NCBI GenBank assembly: GCA_902167985.1
Contig: CABHNZ010000011.1
Span: 182,981 to 246,980, forward strand
From: Shinella sp. UYSO24
GTDB taxonomy: Bacteria; Pseudomonadota; Alphaproteobacteria; Rhizobiales; Rhizobiaceae
Reading direction: 5' to 3'
Length of the DNA: 64,000 nucleotides
Shown piece after piece: positions 30,413 to 39,966 of this stretch. The notes below the pieces were generated by a model that worked only from the letters and a program-made list of their open reading frames with translations, did no database searches and was not told the origin of the DNA. Each line of letters begins with the position of its first letter. The stretch's first letter is position 1. The position numbers were made by a program, and so were the translations under genes.

Positions 30413-33400
30413 GCGGCGGTCTCCCTGCTTCGCGGGTGAGCATTTCCAGTTCGGCATCCACCGCATTGCGGCGCGGGTGCAGAGGCCGCGGTCAAGTGCT
30501 GCGCGGAAGCGTTCACCCATATAGCGGGCGCTTGCGGGTTTTCGGCGATCAGGAAGTCGCGCACGGTGTCGTCGCCGAGATAGGCGTCGTAGACGGCATC
30601 GATCAGGGTCTGCGGGATGGCGTGGGTGGTCTCGGCAAAGCCGATCAGCCGGTCGACGGTTTCGATCAGTTCGGCAGCGCCGCGGGGGCCATGGCGCATC
30701 TGGCCGGCGATGAAGCGCGGGTTGACGGCGCGGGCACGCACGACGCGGGTGACAGCCTCGGAGATCGAGCGGGCCTTCGGCCTCTCGGGGTCGGTTGTGT
30801 CGAGGGCGATCACATCCGCCTTGCCGCCAAGGGCTGCAATCGCTGCCGTGAAGCCGCCGATGAAGGCGACGTCGGCCGAGCCGTCGAGGAGGTCGCGGCC
30901 GGGGTCGTCGCCGGTATGGACGAGGAGGTCGGCGCCTGCCAGTTGTTCGGCGAAGCGGCCGGGAACGGCTGCGGCTGTGCCTTCCGCGCCGCTGAAGGCG
31001 TGGCTAGTGGCGTCAAGATAGAGGCGGCCAAGCTCTTCGCGCTCTGACCATGTGCCGTCGGCGAGCTTTTCCTCGATACCGGAGCCATAGGTGCCGGGGG
31101 CCGAGCCGAAGATGCGCGGCGGCATCGTGCCGGTGCGGCGGGTTTCTTCTGCGAGAAGATTGTCGCCCGGCGCCTCGTCCCTTGCGGCGATCGCCCGCAT
31201 GGCGGCATCGAGAAGCGCGATCAGTGCCGGGAACATATCGCGGAACAGGCCGGAAATGCGCAGCGTCACATCCACCCGCGGCCGGCCGAGCTTTGCGGGC
31301 GGCAGGATGTCGATGCCGGTGATGCGGCCCGTCGTTGCGTCCTGCACCGGTCTGGCGCCGATCAGGGCCAGAACCTGCGCCACTTCCTCGCCGCCGCTTC
31401 GAAGCGAGGCGCTGCCCCAGAGATCGAAGACAAGGCTTTTCGGCCAGTCGCCGTGATCCTGCAGGTAACGGCGCAGAACCTCGTCTGCGGCGCGTTTGCC
31501 GAGTTCGAAGGCGGTCGGGGTGGGCAGGGTGCGCGGATCGCTGGCAAAGAGATTGCGGCCGGTCGGCATGACATCGCGACGGCCGCGCGCGGCGCGCCGG
31601 AGGGGCCGGGGCGGATATGGTTGCCATCGAGCGCATCGAGGAAGGCGCGGCGTTCGGCCGTGGCGCTTGCAAGGCGCAGGGGATCATCCTCGCCCTCAGC
31701 TATCTCGCCGAAGACATGCTGGCCGTCCTTGATGGCGAAATCCTTGAGGTCGCAGAGGAAGGCATCGATGCGGGCAAGTGCCGTGTCGGGATCGTCGTTG
31801 CGGGAAATGCCGGCTTCGGTGGCGAGCGGCGTGTCACGGGCCGTCTCGACGATCAACTTGGCCAGCCGGTCGCGGCGGCGGCGATCGAGGCCGTCTGCCT
31901 GGGCATATTCATCGACCAGCAGTTCGAGCTTCTTCTGCTCGTCGCTGAGACCTGCCCCTGTGAGCACCGGCGGCAGGTGGCCGATGGTGATTGCGGCGAT
32001 GCGTCGCTTGGCGACCGCCGCCTCGCCGGGGTTCGACACGATGAAGGGATAGATGACCGGAAGCGCGCCGGTGACGCGCTCGGGAAAGCAATCCTTCGAC
32101 AGTGCCACCGTCTTGCCCGGCAGCCATTCCAGCGTGCCGTGGGCGCCGACATGGACGATGGCATGGGCGTCGAGTTCCTCGCGCATCCATTGGCCGAAGG
32201 CGACGAGAGCGTGGCGCGGCGGCAGGTCGGGGCTGTGGTAATCGGCGCGGCGATCGGCATTGCGGCCGCGATCCGGTGCCAGCGCCACGGTGATATTGCC
32301 GAAATGCGCGGCGCGGAAGCGGAAGGCGCCGTTTTCGATGTCTTCGCCCGTCTCCGGCTCGCCCCAGGCGGCGGTGATATCATTCGCCGATCGGTAGCGG
32401 GTGAGCGGCAGGGCTTCGGATTTATGGAGCAGCCGGTTGAGGAGATCGCGGGGCGTGGCAGGAATATCGGAAACCCCATAGCCGGCGATGGATAGCGCCT
32501 GCAGCATGGATAGCACGCTTTGCGGCACGTCGAGGCCGACGGCATAGCCGGTGCGGCCGGGAGCGCGGGATAATCCGGCATGAGGATGACGATTTTTCGC
32601 TCGGCAGCCGGAGATGATTTCAGCCGCAGGTGGGCGGTGATCCGGTCTGCCACGCTGTCGATCCGGTCGGGTTCCGGCCGGTTGACGAGATCGGCGGAAT
32701 TTTCGCCCGTCTTGAAGGCGATGACGCCGGCGAGAATGCGGCCGTCGAGTTCGGGCAGGACCACATGCATGGCCAGGTCGGCCGGGTTGAGGCCGCGGGT
32801 TCCGTCTGCCCAGCCTTCGCGCCGCGTGGTGGCAACGACGGCCTGAAACACCGGCACGCCGGCGCGGTCGAACAGGGTTTTGCCCTCGGCATCGGCGCCG
32901 CTGGCAAAGGCCGTGGTGGTGACGATGGCGGCGGGGCGCGTTTCTTCGAGCGCCTTGTCGACGAAGGCGAGAGCCTCTCTATCCTTCAGGCCGCTGACGA
33001 AGATCGGCAGGGGGGCGAGACCGCGGGTGCGGAGCGCTTCGTAAAGCGCGTCGATCGGGGCGGCGTCGCTGGCGAGCAGCATGGAACGGTAGAAGAGGAT
33101 CGGGACGCGAGCCGGCTCTGTGCCGGTTCGGGGCGTGGTGTCTTCCAAAAGGGATGCGGCGTCGGTGATGCCGGTGCCGGGCTTGTAGAAGCCCGCTTTG
33201 GGGATCACGGCTGCTGCGGGAAGATCGGTATTCGTGTCTTGTGTCGTGGGGTGGGCGAGATGGGCCAGATGGCGGGCGAGAAGCCGCATATTGTCCGGCC
33301 CGCCCTCGCGAAAGCAGGCGAGAATGGCACTGAGCGCCTTGTCGGGCACGGTCGAGGCGGCGGCAAGGCGGTCGTCGCGCATGCTGCATTCGCCGGGCAG

Positions 33401-33784
33401 CATGGCAAGCGCGATGTTCTTTCGCTTCGCCATCGATGCCAGTTGTTCGACGCCATAGGCCCAGCGGTCGTAGCCGCCGAGGATGCGAACGAGAATGAGC
33501 CTGGCTTTGGCGGCCGTCTTGTCGATCCAGAGATCGATCGACATCGGGTGGCGCAGGTCGGAGAGGTTGGCGAGTTGCAGGCTGGTTTCGCCCAGATCAC
33601 CTAGATCACCTAGGCCGCCTAGATGGCCGGGATCGCCATTGGCACGCTTCTTCCAGGCGGCAGCAATGCCGTTCAGGTCACTGCCGGAAAAGGACAGCAC
33701 CACCACATCGGCCGGCGGCTGATTGAGATCAACCGGCTCGATCAGGTCGTCCAGCGAGGACGATGTGGTGGTGAGAATATGCAT
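30409..33784 (-). CDS. cobN: Cobaltochelatase subunit CobN (five frame breaks)
   Basis: Large subunit of the ATP-dependent CobNST chelatase that inserts Co(II) into hydrogenobyrinic acid a,c-diamide. Diagnostic blocks: RILGGYDRWAYGVEQLA, LALAPDRGRNADRRADYH (reads VALAPDR), IVHVGAHGTLEWLPGKTVAL, YPFIVSNPGEAAVAKRRIAA, MPTGRNLFASDPRTLPTPTA and RIFGSAPGTYGSGIEEKL. Single-base losses near 32558, 31585, 30535, 30480 and 30428 split it; repaired about 1126 aa, somewhat short of the usual 1250. CobS and CobT are not in the window. The stop overlaps the cobG ATG once the last break is repaired. Confidence 0.93.
33591..33626. repeat. Four 9-bp tandem units in the cobN 5' region
   Basis: Four consecutive nine-base units, CCCAGATCA, CCTAGATCA, CCTAGGCCG and CCTAGATGG, add repeated Leu-Gly-Asp/Gly/His triplets near residue 55 of CobN (GHLGGLGDLGDLGE). 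In-frame by design, so copy-number change would only alter a surface loop. Three CTAG tetranucleotides occur within 20 bases, unusual for a GC-rich proteobacterium. Confidence 0.75.
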
Positions 33785-33815
33785 CCTTTTCGTCTACCGT
33801 TCCCGAGATGGCCGC

Positions 33816-34853
33816 TTATGCGGCCAGCATCTTCTCGATGGCTGCGCGGTCGATGCCCTTTTCACCGATGACGACGAGGCGGCTGCTGCGGACCTCCCCC
33901 GGCGCCCAGACACGATCGAAATAGTGGTTGACGCGCGGGCCGACCGCCTGAACCTGCAGGCGCATCGGCTTGTTTTCGACCTCGACGAAGCCCTTGATGC
34001 GCAGAACGTTTTCCGCTTCGGCCGTGGCCGAGATGCGGGCTGCGAGCGCCTCAGGATCGGTCACTGCGGCCAGATCGATGACAAAACTGTCGAAATCGTC
34101 GTGATCGTGGTCGAGTTCGTCGTCGTGATGGGTCTTGCGGTTGTCGATATCGTCCTCGACCGCCAGGCCGAGGCCGAGGAGCACGCCGGGATCGACACTG
34201 CCATTGGCGGCGGGCACGATTTTCACGGCGCGAGGCAGGTGGGCCTGAACCCGGCCCTTGGCGGCGGCAAGGCTTGCCTGATCGAGCAGATCGGTCTTGG
34301 TCAGCACGATCATGTCGGCGCAGGCGACCTGATCCTCGAAAACTTCTTCCACCGGATCGTCATGATCGATCGAGCCGTCGGCTGCGCGCTGGGCTTCCAG
34401 CGCATCGTGATCGTCGGCAACCCGGCCTTCGGCGAGCGCCACGCCGTCAACGACGGCGATGACGCCATCCACGGTGACGCGCGCCTTCACATCCGGCCAC
34501 TGGAAGGCCTGGACGAGCGGCTTCGGCAGAGCAAGGCCGGAGGTTTCGATCAGGATGTGCTCGACCTTCGGTTCAAGGGCGAGGATCTGGTTGATTGCCG
34601 GCACGAAATCGTCGGCGACGGTGCAGCAGATGCAGCCATTGGCCAGTTCGATGATGTTGTCGTCTGGGCATGTGTCGATGCCGCAGCCTTTGAGGACTTC
34701 GCCGTCGATGCCGACATCGCCGAACTCGTTGACGATGATCGCCAGACGCTTGCCGTCGAGCTTTTCGATCAAGTTGCGGATCAGCGTCGTCTTGCCCGCA
34801 CCGAGAAAGCCGGTGACGACGGTGCAGGGAACGCGATCGAAATTAACGCTCAT
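33816..34853 (-). CDS. cobW: CobW GTPase, putative cobalt metallochaperone
   Basis: COG0523 G3E GTPase encoded with cobN and thought to deliver cobalt to the chelatase. Intact, 345 aa. P-loop TGFLGAGKTTLI, metal-binding CxCC in NGCICCTVADDF, ETSGLALPKPLV, LTKTDLLD guanine-specificity motif, and a His/Asp-rich stretch (THHDDELDHDHDD) that could bind metal. C-terminal CobW_C domain ends EKGIDRAAIEKML. ATG overlaps the DUF1636 gene stop; cobN follows after 31 bases. Confidence 0.96.
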   Translation of the reverse strand: MSVNFDRVPCTVVTGFLGAGKTTLIRNLIEKLDGKRLAIIVNEFGDVGIDGEVLKGCGIDTCPDDNIIELANGCICCTVADDFVPAINQILALEPKVEHILIETSGLALPKPLVQAFQWPDVKARVTVDGVIAVVDGVALAEGRVADDHDALEAQRAADGSIDHDDPVEEVFEDQVACADMIVLTKTDLLDQASLAAAKGRVQAHLPRAVKIVPAANGSVDPGVLLGLGLAVEDDIDNRKTHHDDELDHDHDDFDSFVIDLAAVTDPEALAARISATAEAENVLRIKGFVEVENKPMRLQVQAVGPRVNHYFDRVWAPGEVRSSRLVVIGEKGIDRAAIEKMLAA

Positions 34854-35281
34854 TGGGGCATGTCCTCGTGATGATGGAAGGGGGGGATACGGCCGGTCAT
34901 GCCCTTGCCACGCAGGCAGGCGGGACGGCCACGAAGGGGAAGGAGGCCGCGCTCGTCTTCGGCCAGCATCATGGCGCCGGCCACGATGTCATCGACCTTT
35001 TCGAGCGACAGATGGGCGAAAACATAGGACCAGCCGCTGCGGTGATTGAAGGCGGCGCTCGGGCCCTTCTCGCAATTGGCAAGGCAGCTGACGGGCTTGA
35101 CCTTGAGCGGCTTGCCACCCACAGCCTCGCGCAGTGCCGCAATCAGCGGAACGCCGGGCCGGACCGATGCGTCGCCCTCGGCACGGCAATTGATGCAGAC
35201 GAAGATGGTGACATCCGTCTCCGCTTCCACTGTATCCGTCTCAAGGTCTGGCGTCTCAACGTTTGGCACTGTCATCCGCAT
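34850..35281 (-). CDS. DUF1636 family putative metal-binding protein
   Basis: Intact, 143 aa, first gene after the minus-strand cobalamin riboswitch. Thioredoxin-like ferredoxin-type fold with IFVCINCRAEG and VSCLANCEKGPSAAF supplying four cysteines in the arrangement of 2Fe-2S thioredoxin-like proteins, then SYVFAHLSLEKVDDIV, and a C-terminal HHHED. The position ahead of cobW suggests a role in cobalt handling, but the biochemical function is unknown. A second ATG two codons in is an alternative start. Confidence 0.85.
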   Translation of the reverse strand: MRMTVPNVETPDLETDTVEAETDVTIFVCINCRAEGDASVRPGVPLIAALREAVGGKPLKVKPVSCLANCEKGPSAAFNHRSGWSYVFAHLSLEKVDDIVAGAMMLAEDERGLLPLRGRPACLRGKGMTGRIPPFHHHEDMPQ

Positions 35282-35418
35282 GGCCGCTCATGTTTGCGTT
35301 TGAAAGAAAAACGCTGGTCAAAATCGCGGGGTGCGGAACAGCCGGCGGCAAAGCCTGCCGGCCATCGATCATCAACCCTTGCCCGGAGCACCCCGCCCGG
35401 AAAGGCTTTTTCATAAAC

Positions 35419-35615
35419 GGCAGGTCTCCTGGCTCACGGGTCGTCACCATCTGCCAGCCTTCCCGGATCACTCCAGTGGCGTTGTGGCCGTGATCGGCCG
35501 TTCGGCAGGTGGCTCGCCGCCTACAGTTGCGGGGGCAGCCGCGGCATTGATCTTCAAAATTCAAGATCGCACCGCATTCTCTCTTAGCCCCACCCGTTGC
35601 CGGACAAGGACCGTC
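35419..35615 (-). ncRNA. Cobalamin riboswitch controlling the DUF1636-cobW-cobN operon
   Basis: On the minus strand: AAGAGAGAATGCGGTG (P3 side), the strongly conserved GCTGCCCCCGCAACTGTA, GCCACTGG and CCGGGAAGGC (P5-P6), then the B12 box GAGCCAGGAGACCTGCC ending at 35419. All elements are in the order of the AdoCbl riboswitch class. It lies about 140 bases before the DUF1636 start, so adenosylcobalamin should repress the operon at transcription or translation. Confidence 0.95.
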
Positions 35616-35623
35616 AGGCCTTC

Positions 35624-35651
35624 ACTATGCCCGCGGCCCCGTTCCTGTCAA
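35624..35651 (-). promoter_or_regulatory. Sigma70-type promoter for the minus-strand cobalamin operon
   Basis: On the minus strand TTGACA (35651-35646), 16 bases, then CATAGT (35629-35624). Initiation about 8 bases later would place the riboswitch right at the 5' end of the transcript. The position relative to the aptamer supports the call. Confidence 0.65.
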
Positions 35652-35727
35652 TGCGGCTTGCCCGGGTGGCAATGCCGCAGATCGGCGTAGAGGCGACGAT
35701 CGGTGATTGCAGGGGCCGGCGTTCGGC

Positions 35728-35733
35728 TATATA
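35728..35733 (+). promoter_or_regulatory. Candidate -10 element for the plus-strand cobalamin riboswitch transcript
   Basis: TATATA at 35728-35733 precedes the second aptamer by only a few bases, and TTGCAG at 35707-35712 is a possible -35 with a short 15-base spacer. Supported by position rather than by consensus quality. Confidence 0.45.
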
Positions 35734-35736
35734 GTT

Positions 35737-35910
35737 TTGTCGTCGTCGGTGCCCGCAAGGGCCTTCGAGGGAATGCGGTAAAGACGAGATTGCTCGTCCA
35801 ATCCGCGGCTGCCCCCGCAACTGTAGGCGGAAAGCTTCGATCCATAAGCCACTGGGATTTCCCGGGAAGGCGGAAAGAAGCGCCTGATCCGCAAGCCAGG
35901 AGACCTGCTG
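35737..35910 (+). ncRNA. Cobalamin riboswitch controlling cbtBA-cobO-cobQ
   Basis: CGGTGCCCGCAAGGGCCTT and AGGGAATGCGGT lead to GCGGCTGCCCCCGCAACTGT, GCCACTGGGA, CCGGGAAGGCGG and the B12 box AAGCCAGGAGACCTGCTG ending at 35910. cbtB begins 52 bases later. It is the plus-strand partner of the aptamer at 35419-35615; the two are separated by about 120 bases holding both promoters. Confidence 0.95.
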
Positions 35911-35961
35911 ACGGCGAAACGCAACCGCATGCCCTCGGGTGGAGGGCGAAAGGACTTGGCA

Positions 35962-36138
35962 ATGATCAGCAATTCCGCATCGACCGCAGCAAGCCTGTCG
36001 GTCTCGAAAATCATCCCGCTTTGCATGAGCGGCTTTATCGGCCTGTTCGTCGTGGGCTTTGTCGGCTTCTCGCATATGGAAGTCGTCCATAACGCGTCGC
36101 ATGACACGCGCCACTCGCTGGCCTTCCCCTGCCACTAA
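35962..36138 (+). CDS. cbtB: Cobalt transporter subunit CbtB
   Basis: Intact, 58 aa. One membrane helix (about residues 17-36, IIPLCMSGFIGLFVVGFVGF) followed by a short His-rich C-terminus (HMEVVHNASHDTRHSLAFPCH region), the pattern of CbtB. With CbtA it forms a B12-regulated cobalt importer of the inner membrane. AAAGGA at 8 bases supports the ATG at 35962; an in-frame upstream start at 35929 would run into the riboswitch. Confidence 0.92.
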   Translation: MISNSASTAASLSVSKIIPLCMSGFIGLFVVGFVGFSHMEVVHNASHDTRHSLAFPCH

Positions 36139-36151
36139 GAGGGGCTTTCAC

Positions 36152-36943
36152 ATGTCGTTGTTTCGCAACATCGTCCTTGCGGCGGTGATCGCCGGACTGT
36201 TGTCCGGTCTTCTTCTCACGCTGATGCAGAGCGTCACCACCGTGCCGCTGATCCTGCAGGCTGAAGTCTATGAAAAGGCAGAGGAAGCGCCGGCCGCGCC
36301 TCAGCATGACCATGGCGCACCCGCTGCCGCCGGCACATCTGCCGCCATGGCCGCGCCTGAAGCGTCCGCACATGAGCATGAGCATGGCGCAGAGGCCTGG
36401 GAGCCCGCCGACGGGCTGGAGCGCGCGCTCTATACCGCCGCTGCCGATATTCTGGCCGCGATCGGTTTTGCGCTGCTGCTGATAACCGTTTCGGAAGCGC
36501 TCGGCACGCTTTCCGGCTGGCGGCAGGGCTTTTTCTTCGGGCTTTCAGGCTTTGCCGTGTTCAGCCTTGCGCCGGGCCTCGGCCTGCCGCCGGAACTGCC
36601 GGGCATGCCGGCCGCAGCGCTCGATCCGCGGCAGGTCTGGTGGGTGGCGACGGCCATCTGCACGGCGGTCGGCCTCGGGCTCATCGCCTATGGCCGTTCG
36701 GCTGCGATGGCGGCCCTTGCGGTCATCATCATGGTTGCGCCGCATCTCTATGGCGCGCCGGTTGCGCCCTCGCATGAGACGGCGGTTCCGGGCGAGCTTT
36801 ATGCGCGCTTCGTTTCAGCCGTCTTTGCCAGCAATTTCGTCTTCTGGGCGGTGCTTGGCACGCTTTGCGGCGTCGTGCGTGCCCGGCTTCGGACGGGCGA
36901 GCCGATGCTGATCGCCAAGCCGGCGGAGGTGGCAGCCCGGTGA
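36152..36943 (+). CDS. cbtA: Cobalt transporter CbtA
   Basis: Intact, 263 aa. Five to six membrane segments (about residues 7-29, 98-120, 128-150, 160-182, 190-206, 230-250). A His-rich periplasmic loop (HDHG, HEHEHG) lies between the first two segments and could capture cobalt. GLSGFAVFSLAPGLGLPPELPG is a CbtA hallmark. AGAGGGG precedes the ATG. The stop overlaps the GTG start of cobO. Confidence 0.94.
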   Translation: MSLFRNIVLAAVIAGLLSGLLLTLMQSVTTVPLILQAEVYEKAEEAPAAPQHDHGAPAAAGTSAAMAAPEASAHEHEHGAEAWEPADGLERALYTAAADILAAIGFALLLITVSEALGTLSGWRQGFFFGLSGFAVFSLAPGLGLPPELPGMPAAALDPRQVWWVATAICTAVGLGLIAYGRSAAMAALAVIIMVAPHLYGAPVAPSHETAVPGELYARFVSAVFASNFVFWAVLGTLCGVVRARLRTGEPMLIAKPAEVAAR

Positions 36944-37554
36944 AGGATCTGAATGAAGCAGAGGCCAAGCGCCACCGCGCCAAAATGGCGAACCGCAAGG
37001 CCGTGCAGGATGCCGAAGTCGCCGAGAAGACCCTGGAGAAGGGTCTTCTCATCGTCCATACCGGCCCTGGCAAGGGCAAATCCACGGCCGCTTTCGGGCT
37101 GGCGCTCAGGATGCTCGGCAATAATCGCCGCGTCGGCATCGTGCAGTTCATCAAGGGCGCATGGTCGACCGGCGAACAGCCGGCGCTTGCCGTCTTCGGC
37201 GATCGGGTCGTCTGGCACACGATGGGCGAGGGTTTTACCTGGGAAACGCAGGATCTTGCCCGCGATATCGCAGCAGCCGGTCGTGCCTGGGAAAAGGCGC
37301 TGGAACTGATGGCCGACGAGACGATCGGCCTCGTCATTCTCGATGAGCTGAATATCGCGCTGCGCTACGATTATCTCGATCTCGAAGCTGTCGTTGCGGC
37401 GTTTCAGGCGCGGCGGCCGGATCTGCATGTCGTCGTTACCGGGCGCAATGCCAAGCCGGCGCTGATCGAGGCGGCGGATCTGGTGACGGAAATGACGCTG
37501 GTCAAGCATCACTTCAAGGCAGGCGTGAAGGCGCAGGCCGGGATCGAGTTCTGA
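36940..37554 (+). CDS. cobO: Cob(I)yrinic acid a,c-diamide adenosyltransferase CobO
   Basis: Transfers adenosyl from ATP to the cobalt of cob(I)yrinic acid diamide (CobA/BtuR type). Intact, 204 aa from a GTG at 36940 overlapping cbtA. P-loop VHTGPGKGKSTAAFG, then VGIVQFIKGAW, GLVILDELNIAL and VVVTGRNAKPALIEAADLV. Translational coupling with the cobalt importer links metal supply to adenosylation. cobQ starts 3 bases after the stop. Confidence 0.96.
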   Translation: MKDLNEAEAKRHRAKMANRKAVQDAEVAEKTLEKGLLIVHTGPGKGKSTAAFGLALRMLGNNRRVGIVQFIKGAWSTGEQPALAVFGDRVVWHTMGEGFTWETQDLARDIAAAGRAWEKALELMADETIGLVILDELNIALRYDYLDLEAVVAAFQARRPDLHVVVTGRNAKPALIEAADLVTEMTLVKHHFKAGVKAQAGIEF

Positions 37555-37557
37555 CGG

Positions 37558-39015
37558 ATGGCAGCCCGGTCTCTCATGTTTCAGGGTACGGGCTCGGATG
37601 TGGGCAAGTCGCTCATCGTTGCGGGACTGGCGCGGGCTTTTGCCTTGCGCGGCCTTCGCGTCAGGCCATTCAAGCCGCAGAACATGTCGAACAATGCCGC
37701 CGTCACGGCCGATGGCGGCGAGATCGGCCGGGCGCAGGCGCTGCAGGCGCGCGCGGCCGGGGTGCCCCTCAGCGTCCACATGAACCCGGTTCTCTTGAAG
37801 CCGCAAAGCGATGTCGGTTCTCAGGTCGTGGTGCAGGGCAAGGTCGAGGGCAATGCCAAGGCCGCCGAATACCAGACGTGGAAGCCAAGACTTCTCGCCC
37901 GCGTGCTCGACAGTTTCGAGAGGCTGCGCGGCGAGGCCGATCTGGTTCTCGTCGAAGGCGCCGGGAGTGCCTCCGAGGTGAACCTTAGGGCCAATGACAT
38001 TGCCAATATGGGTTTTTCGCGCGCGGCCAATGTGCCTGTCGTGCTGATCGGCGATATCGATCGCGGCGGGGTGATCGCAAGCCTTGCCGGGACGAAGCTG
38101 GTGCTCGACCCGGCGGATGCGGCGATGATCGAAGGTTTCATCGTCAATCGGTTTCGCGGTGATCCGGCGCTGTTTGCCGATGGCATGACGATGATCGCGG
38201 GCCATACGGGCTGGCGCTCGATCGGGCTGTTACCGCATTTTGCCGAAGCGCGGCGCCTGCCGGCCGAGGATGCGCTGGCGCTCGATGGGGCGCGGCTTGC
38301 AAAGCCGGGAGCGAAAATCCGCATCGCGGTGCCGATCCTGCCGCATATTTCCAATTTCGACGATCTCGATCCGCTAGATCAGGAGCCGGATGTAGACCTC
38401 ATACGCGTGCGGCCCGGCGAGGTTATTCCGGCCGATTGCCGGCTGGTGCTGCTCGTCGGCTCGAAGGCGACGCTGGCGGATCTTGCCGTCCTGAAACAGT
38501 CGGGGCTCGATATCGATATCGTCGCGCATCACCGGCGCGGCGGGCATGTGCTCGGGCTTTGCGGCGGCTATCAGATGCTGGGGCGGATGGTTTCAGACCC
38601 GCAGGGGATCGAGGGCTCGCCGGGCTCGCTTGCGGGGCTAGGGCTTCTTAATGTCGAGACGGTGCTTTCCGACGACAAGCGGCTCAAGGCCGTGTCAGGC
38701 ACGAGTTTCGAGGGCGTGCCGTTTTCCGGCTATGAAATGCATGTGGGGCACAGCGAAGGTGGCGATTGCAGCCGCTCGTTCGGCACGATCGATGGCCGGG
38801 CGGAGGGCGCGCGTTCAGCGGATGGACGTGTCCATGGCACCTATGTCCATGGGCTGTTTTCCGATGACCGGCAGCGTTCGGCCTGGCTGACCCGGCTTGG
38901 CGGCGCGGCATCGGATCTTGATTACGAGGCGGGCGTCGATGCGGTTCTCGACCGGCTGGCCGCCCATATGGAGCGGCATCTCGATCTCGATGCCTTGCTC
39001 AAACTAGCCAGATAA
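37558..39015 (+). CDS. cobQ: Cobyric acid synthase CobQ
   Basis: Amidates the b, d, e and g side chains of adenosylcobyrinic acid a,c-diamide with glutamine and ATP. Intact, 485 aa. N-terminal synthetase domain with [17 protein letters not shown] and [13 protein letters not shown]-terminal glutaminase domain with nucleophile Cys in [12 protein letters not shown] and His in [11 protein letters not shown]. Its end overlaps cobD by 17 bases tail to tail. Confidence 0.96.
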   Translation: MAARSLMFQGTGSDVGKSLIVAGLARAFALRGLRVRPFKPQNMSNNAAVTADGGEIGRAQALQARAAGVPLSVHMNPVLLKPQSDVGSQVVVQGKVEGNAKAAEYQTWKPRLLARVLDSFERLRGEADLVLVEGAGSASEVNLRANDIANMGFSRAANVPVVLIGDIDRGGVIASLAGTKLVLDPADAAMIEGFIVNRFRGDPALFADGMTMIAGHTGWRSIGLLPHFAEARRLPAEDALALDGARLAKPGAKIRIAVPILPHISNFDDLDPLDQEPDVDLIRVRPGEVIPADCRLVLLVGSKATLADLAVLKQSGLDIDIVAHHRRGGHVLGLCGGYQMLGRMVSDPQGIEGSPGSLAGLGLLNVETVLSDDKRLKAVSGTSFEGVPFSGYEMHVGHSEGGDCSRSFGTIDGRAEGARSADGRVHGTYVHGLFSDDRQRSAWLTRLGGAASDLDYEAGVDAVLDRLAAHMERHLDLDALLKLAR

Positions 39016-39963
39016 CCAGCGCGAGGAAGCCGAAGAGGCCGATCAGCATGGCATCGGCGATCTGCATGAGCTTTACCGCGACATGGATGTGCCAGACATT
39101 CAGATAGGGCGTGCCGCCCTCGCCCATGTAGCGGGCATCGATCATCTTGCCGCCATAGCTGCGCGGGCCGGCGAGTGCGATGCCGAGTGCGCCTGCCATG
39201 GCTGCCTCCGGCCAGCCGGCATTCGGCGAGCGGTGATATTTTGCATCACGCCTGACGGCACGCCATGCATCGCCCGGCGAGGCACCTTCGATGAAGAAGC
39301 GGCGAGGATGAAGAGGAGGGCGCTCAGGCGCGAGGCCGGCAGGTTGATGAGGTCGTCGAAGCGCGCGGCGGCCCAGCCGAAAGCTTCATGGCGCGGCGAG
39401 CGATGGCCGATCATGCTGTCGGCCGTATTGGCCGCCTTGTAGGCGACACCGCCGGCAAGGCCGAAAATGCCGGTCCAGAAGGCCGGGGCCACGACGCCAT
39501 CGGAAAAGTTTTCGGCAAGGCTTTCGATGGCGGCGCGGCAGATGGCAGCTTCGTCGAGCTGTTCCGGATCACGGCCGACGATCATCGAGACGGCCTTGCG
39601 GCCGGCTTCTAGGCCCTCATGCTCCAGCGCGTCGGCGACGGCATTCACATGGGTTTCGAGGCTTTTTTGGGCAGGCAGGGAGGCAGCGAGGATGACGAGC
39701 AGGAAAAAGCCTGCCGGGATCTTCCAGGAGATGACCTGCAGGGCGAGCGAGACTGCGATGGCGAGGATCAGCAGGACGATGAGCGTGACGACGCCCATGC
39801 GCTTGCGGGTGGCATAATCCTGGGCCTCGTGGTTCCATTCCCGGTCGAGCCGCGATATCACACGGCCGATCCATGTGACCGGGTGGCCGATGGCGCGATA
39901 GAGCCAGTCGGGATATCCGACGAGGCGCTCGACGATCAGGCTGAAGAAGGCGAGAAGGAACAT
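38999..39963 (-). CDS. cobD: Adenosylcobinamide-phosphate synthase CobD/CbiB (frame broken near 39295)
   Basis: Inner-membrane protein attaching aminopropanol (phosphate) to adenosylcobyric acid. [15 protein letters not shown], then [44 protein letters not shown] (read in pieces) are conserved, with several hydrophobic helices including one near residues 58-78 and one at the C-terminus. One base is missing near 39295, after LLFILAA; beyond it the frame reads [19 protein letters not shown] and [15 protein letters not shown]. Repaired 321 aa. Starts 3 bases from the divergent cobC. Confidence 0.93.
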
Positions 39964-39966
39964 TTC

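Noticed and set aside
31617..32495. A 292-codon plus-strand frame opposite cobN
   Set aside because: Antisense to the most conserved part of CobN; no independent support.
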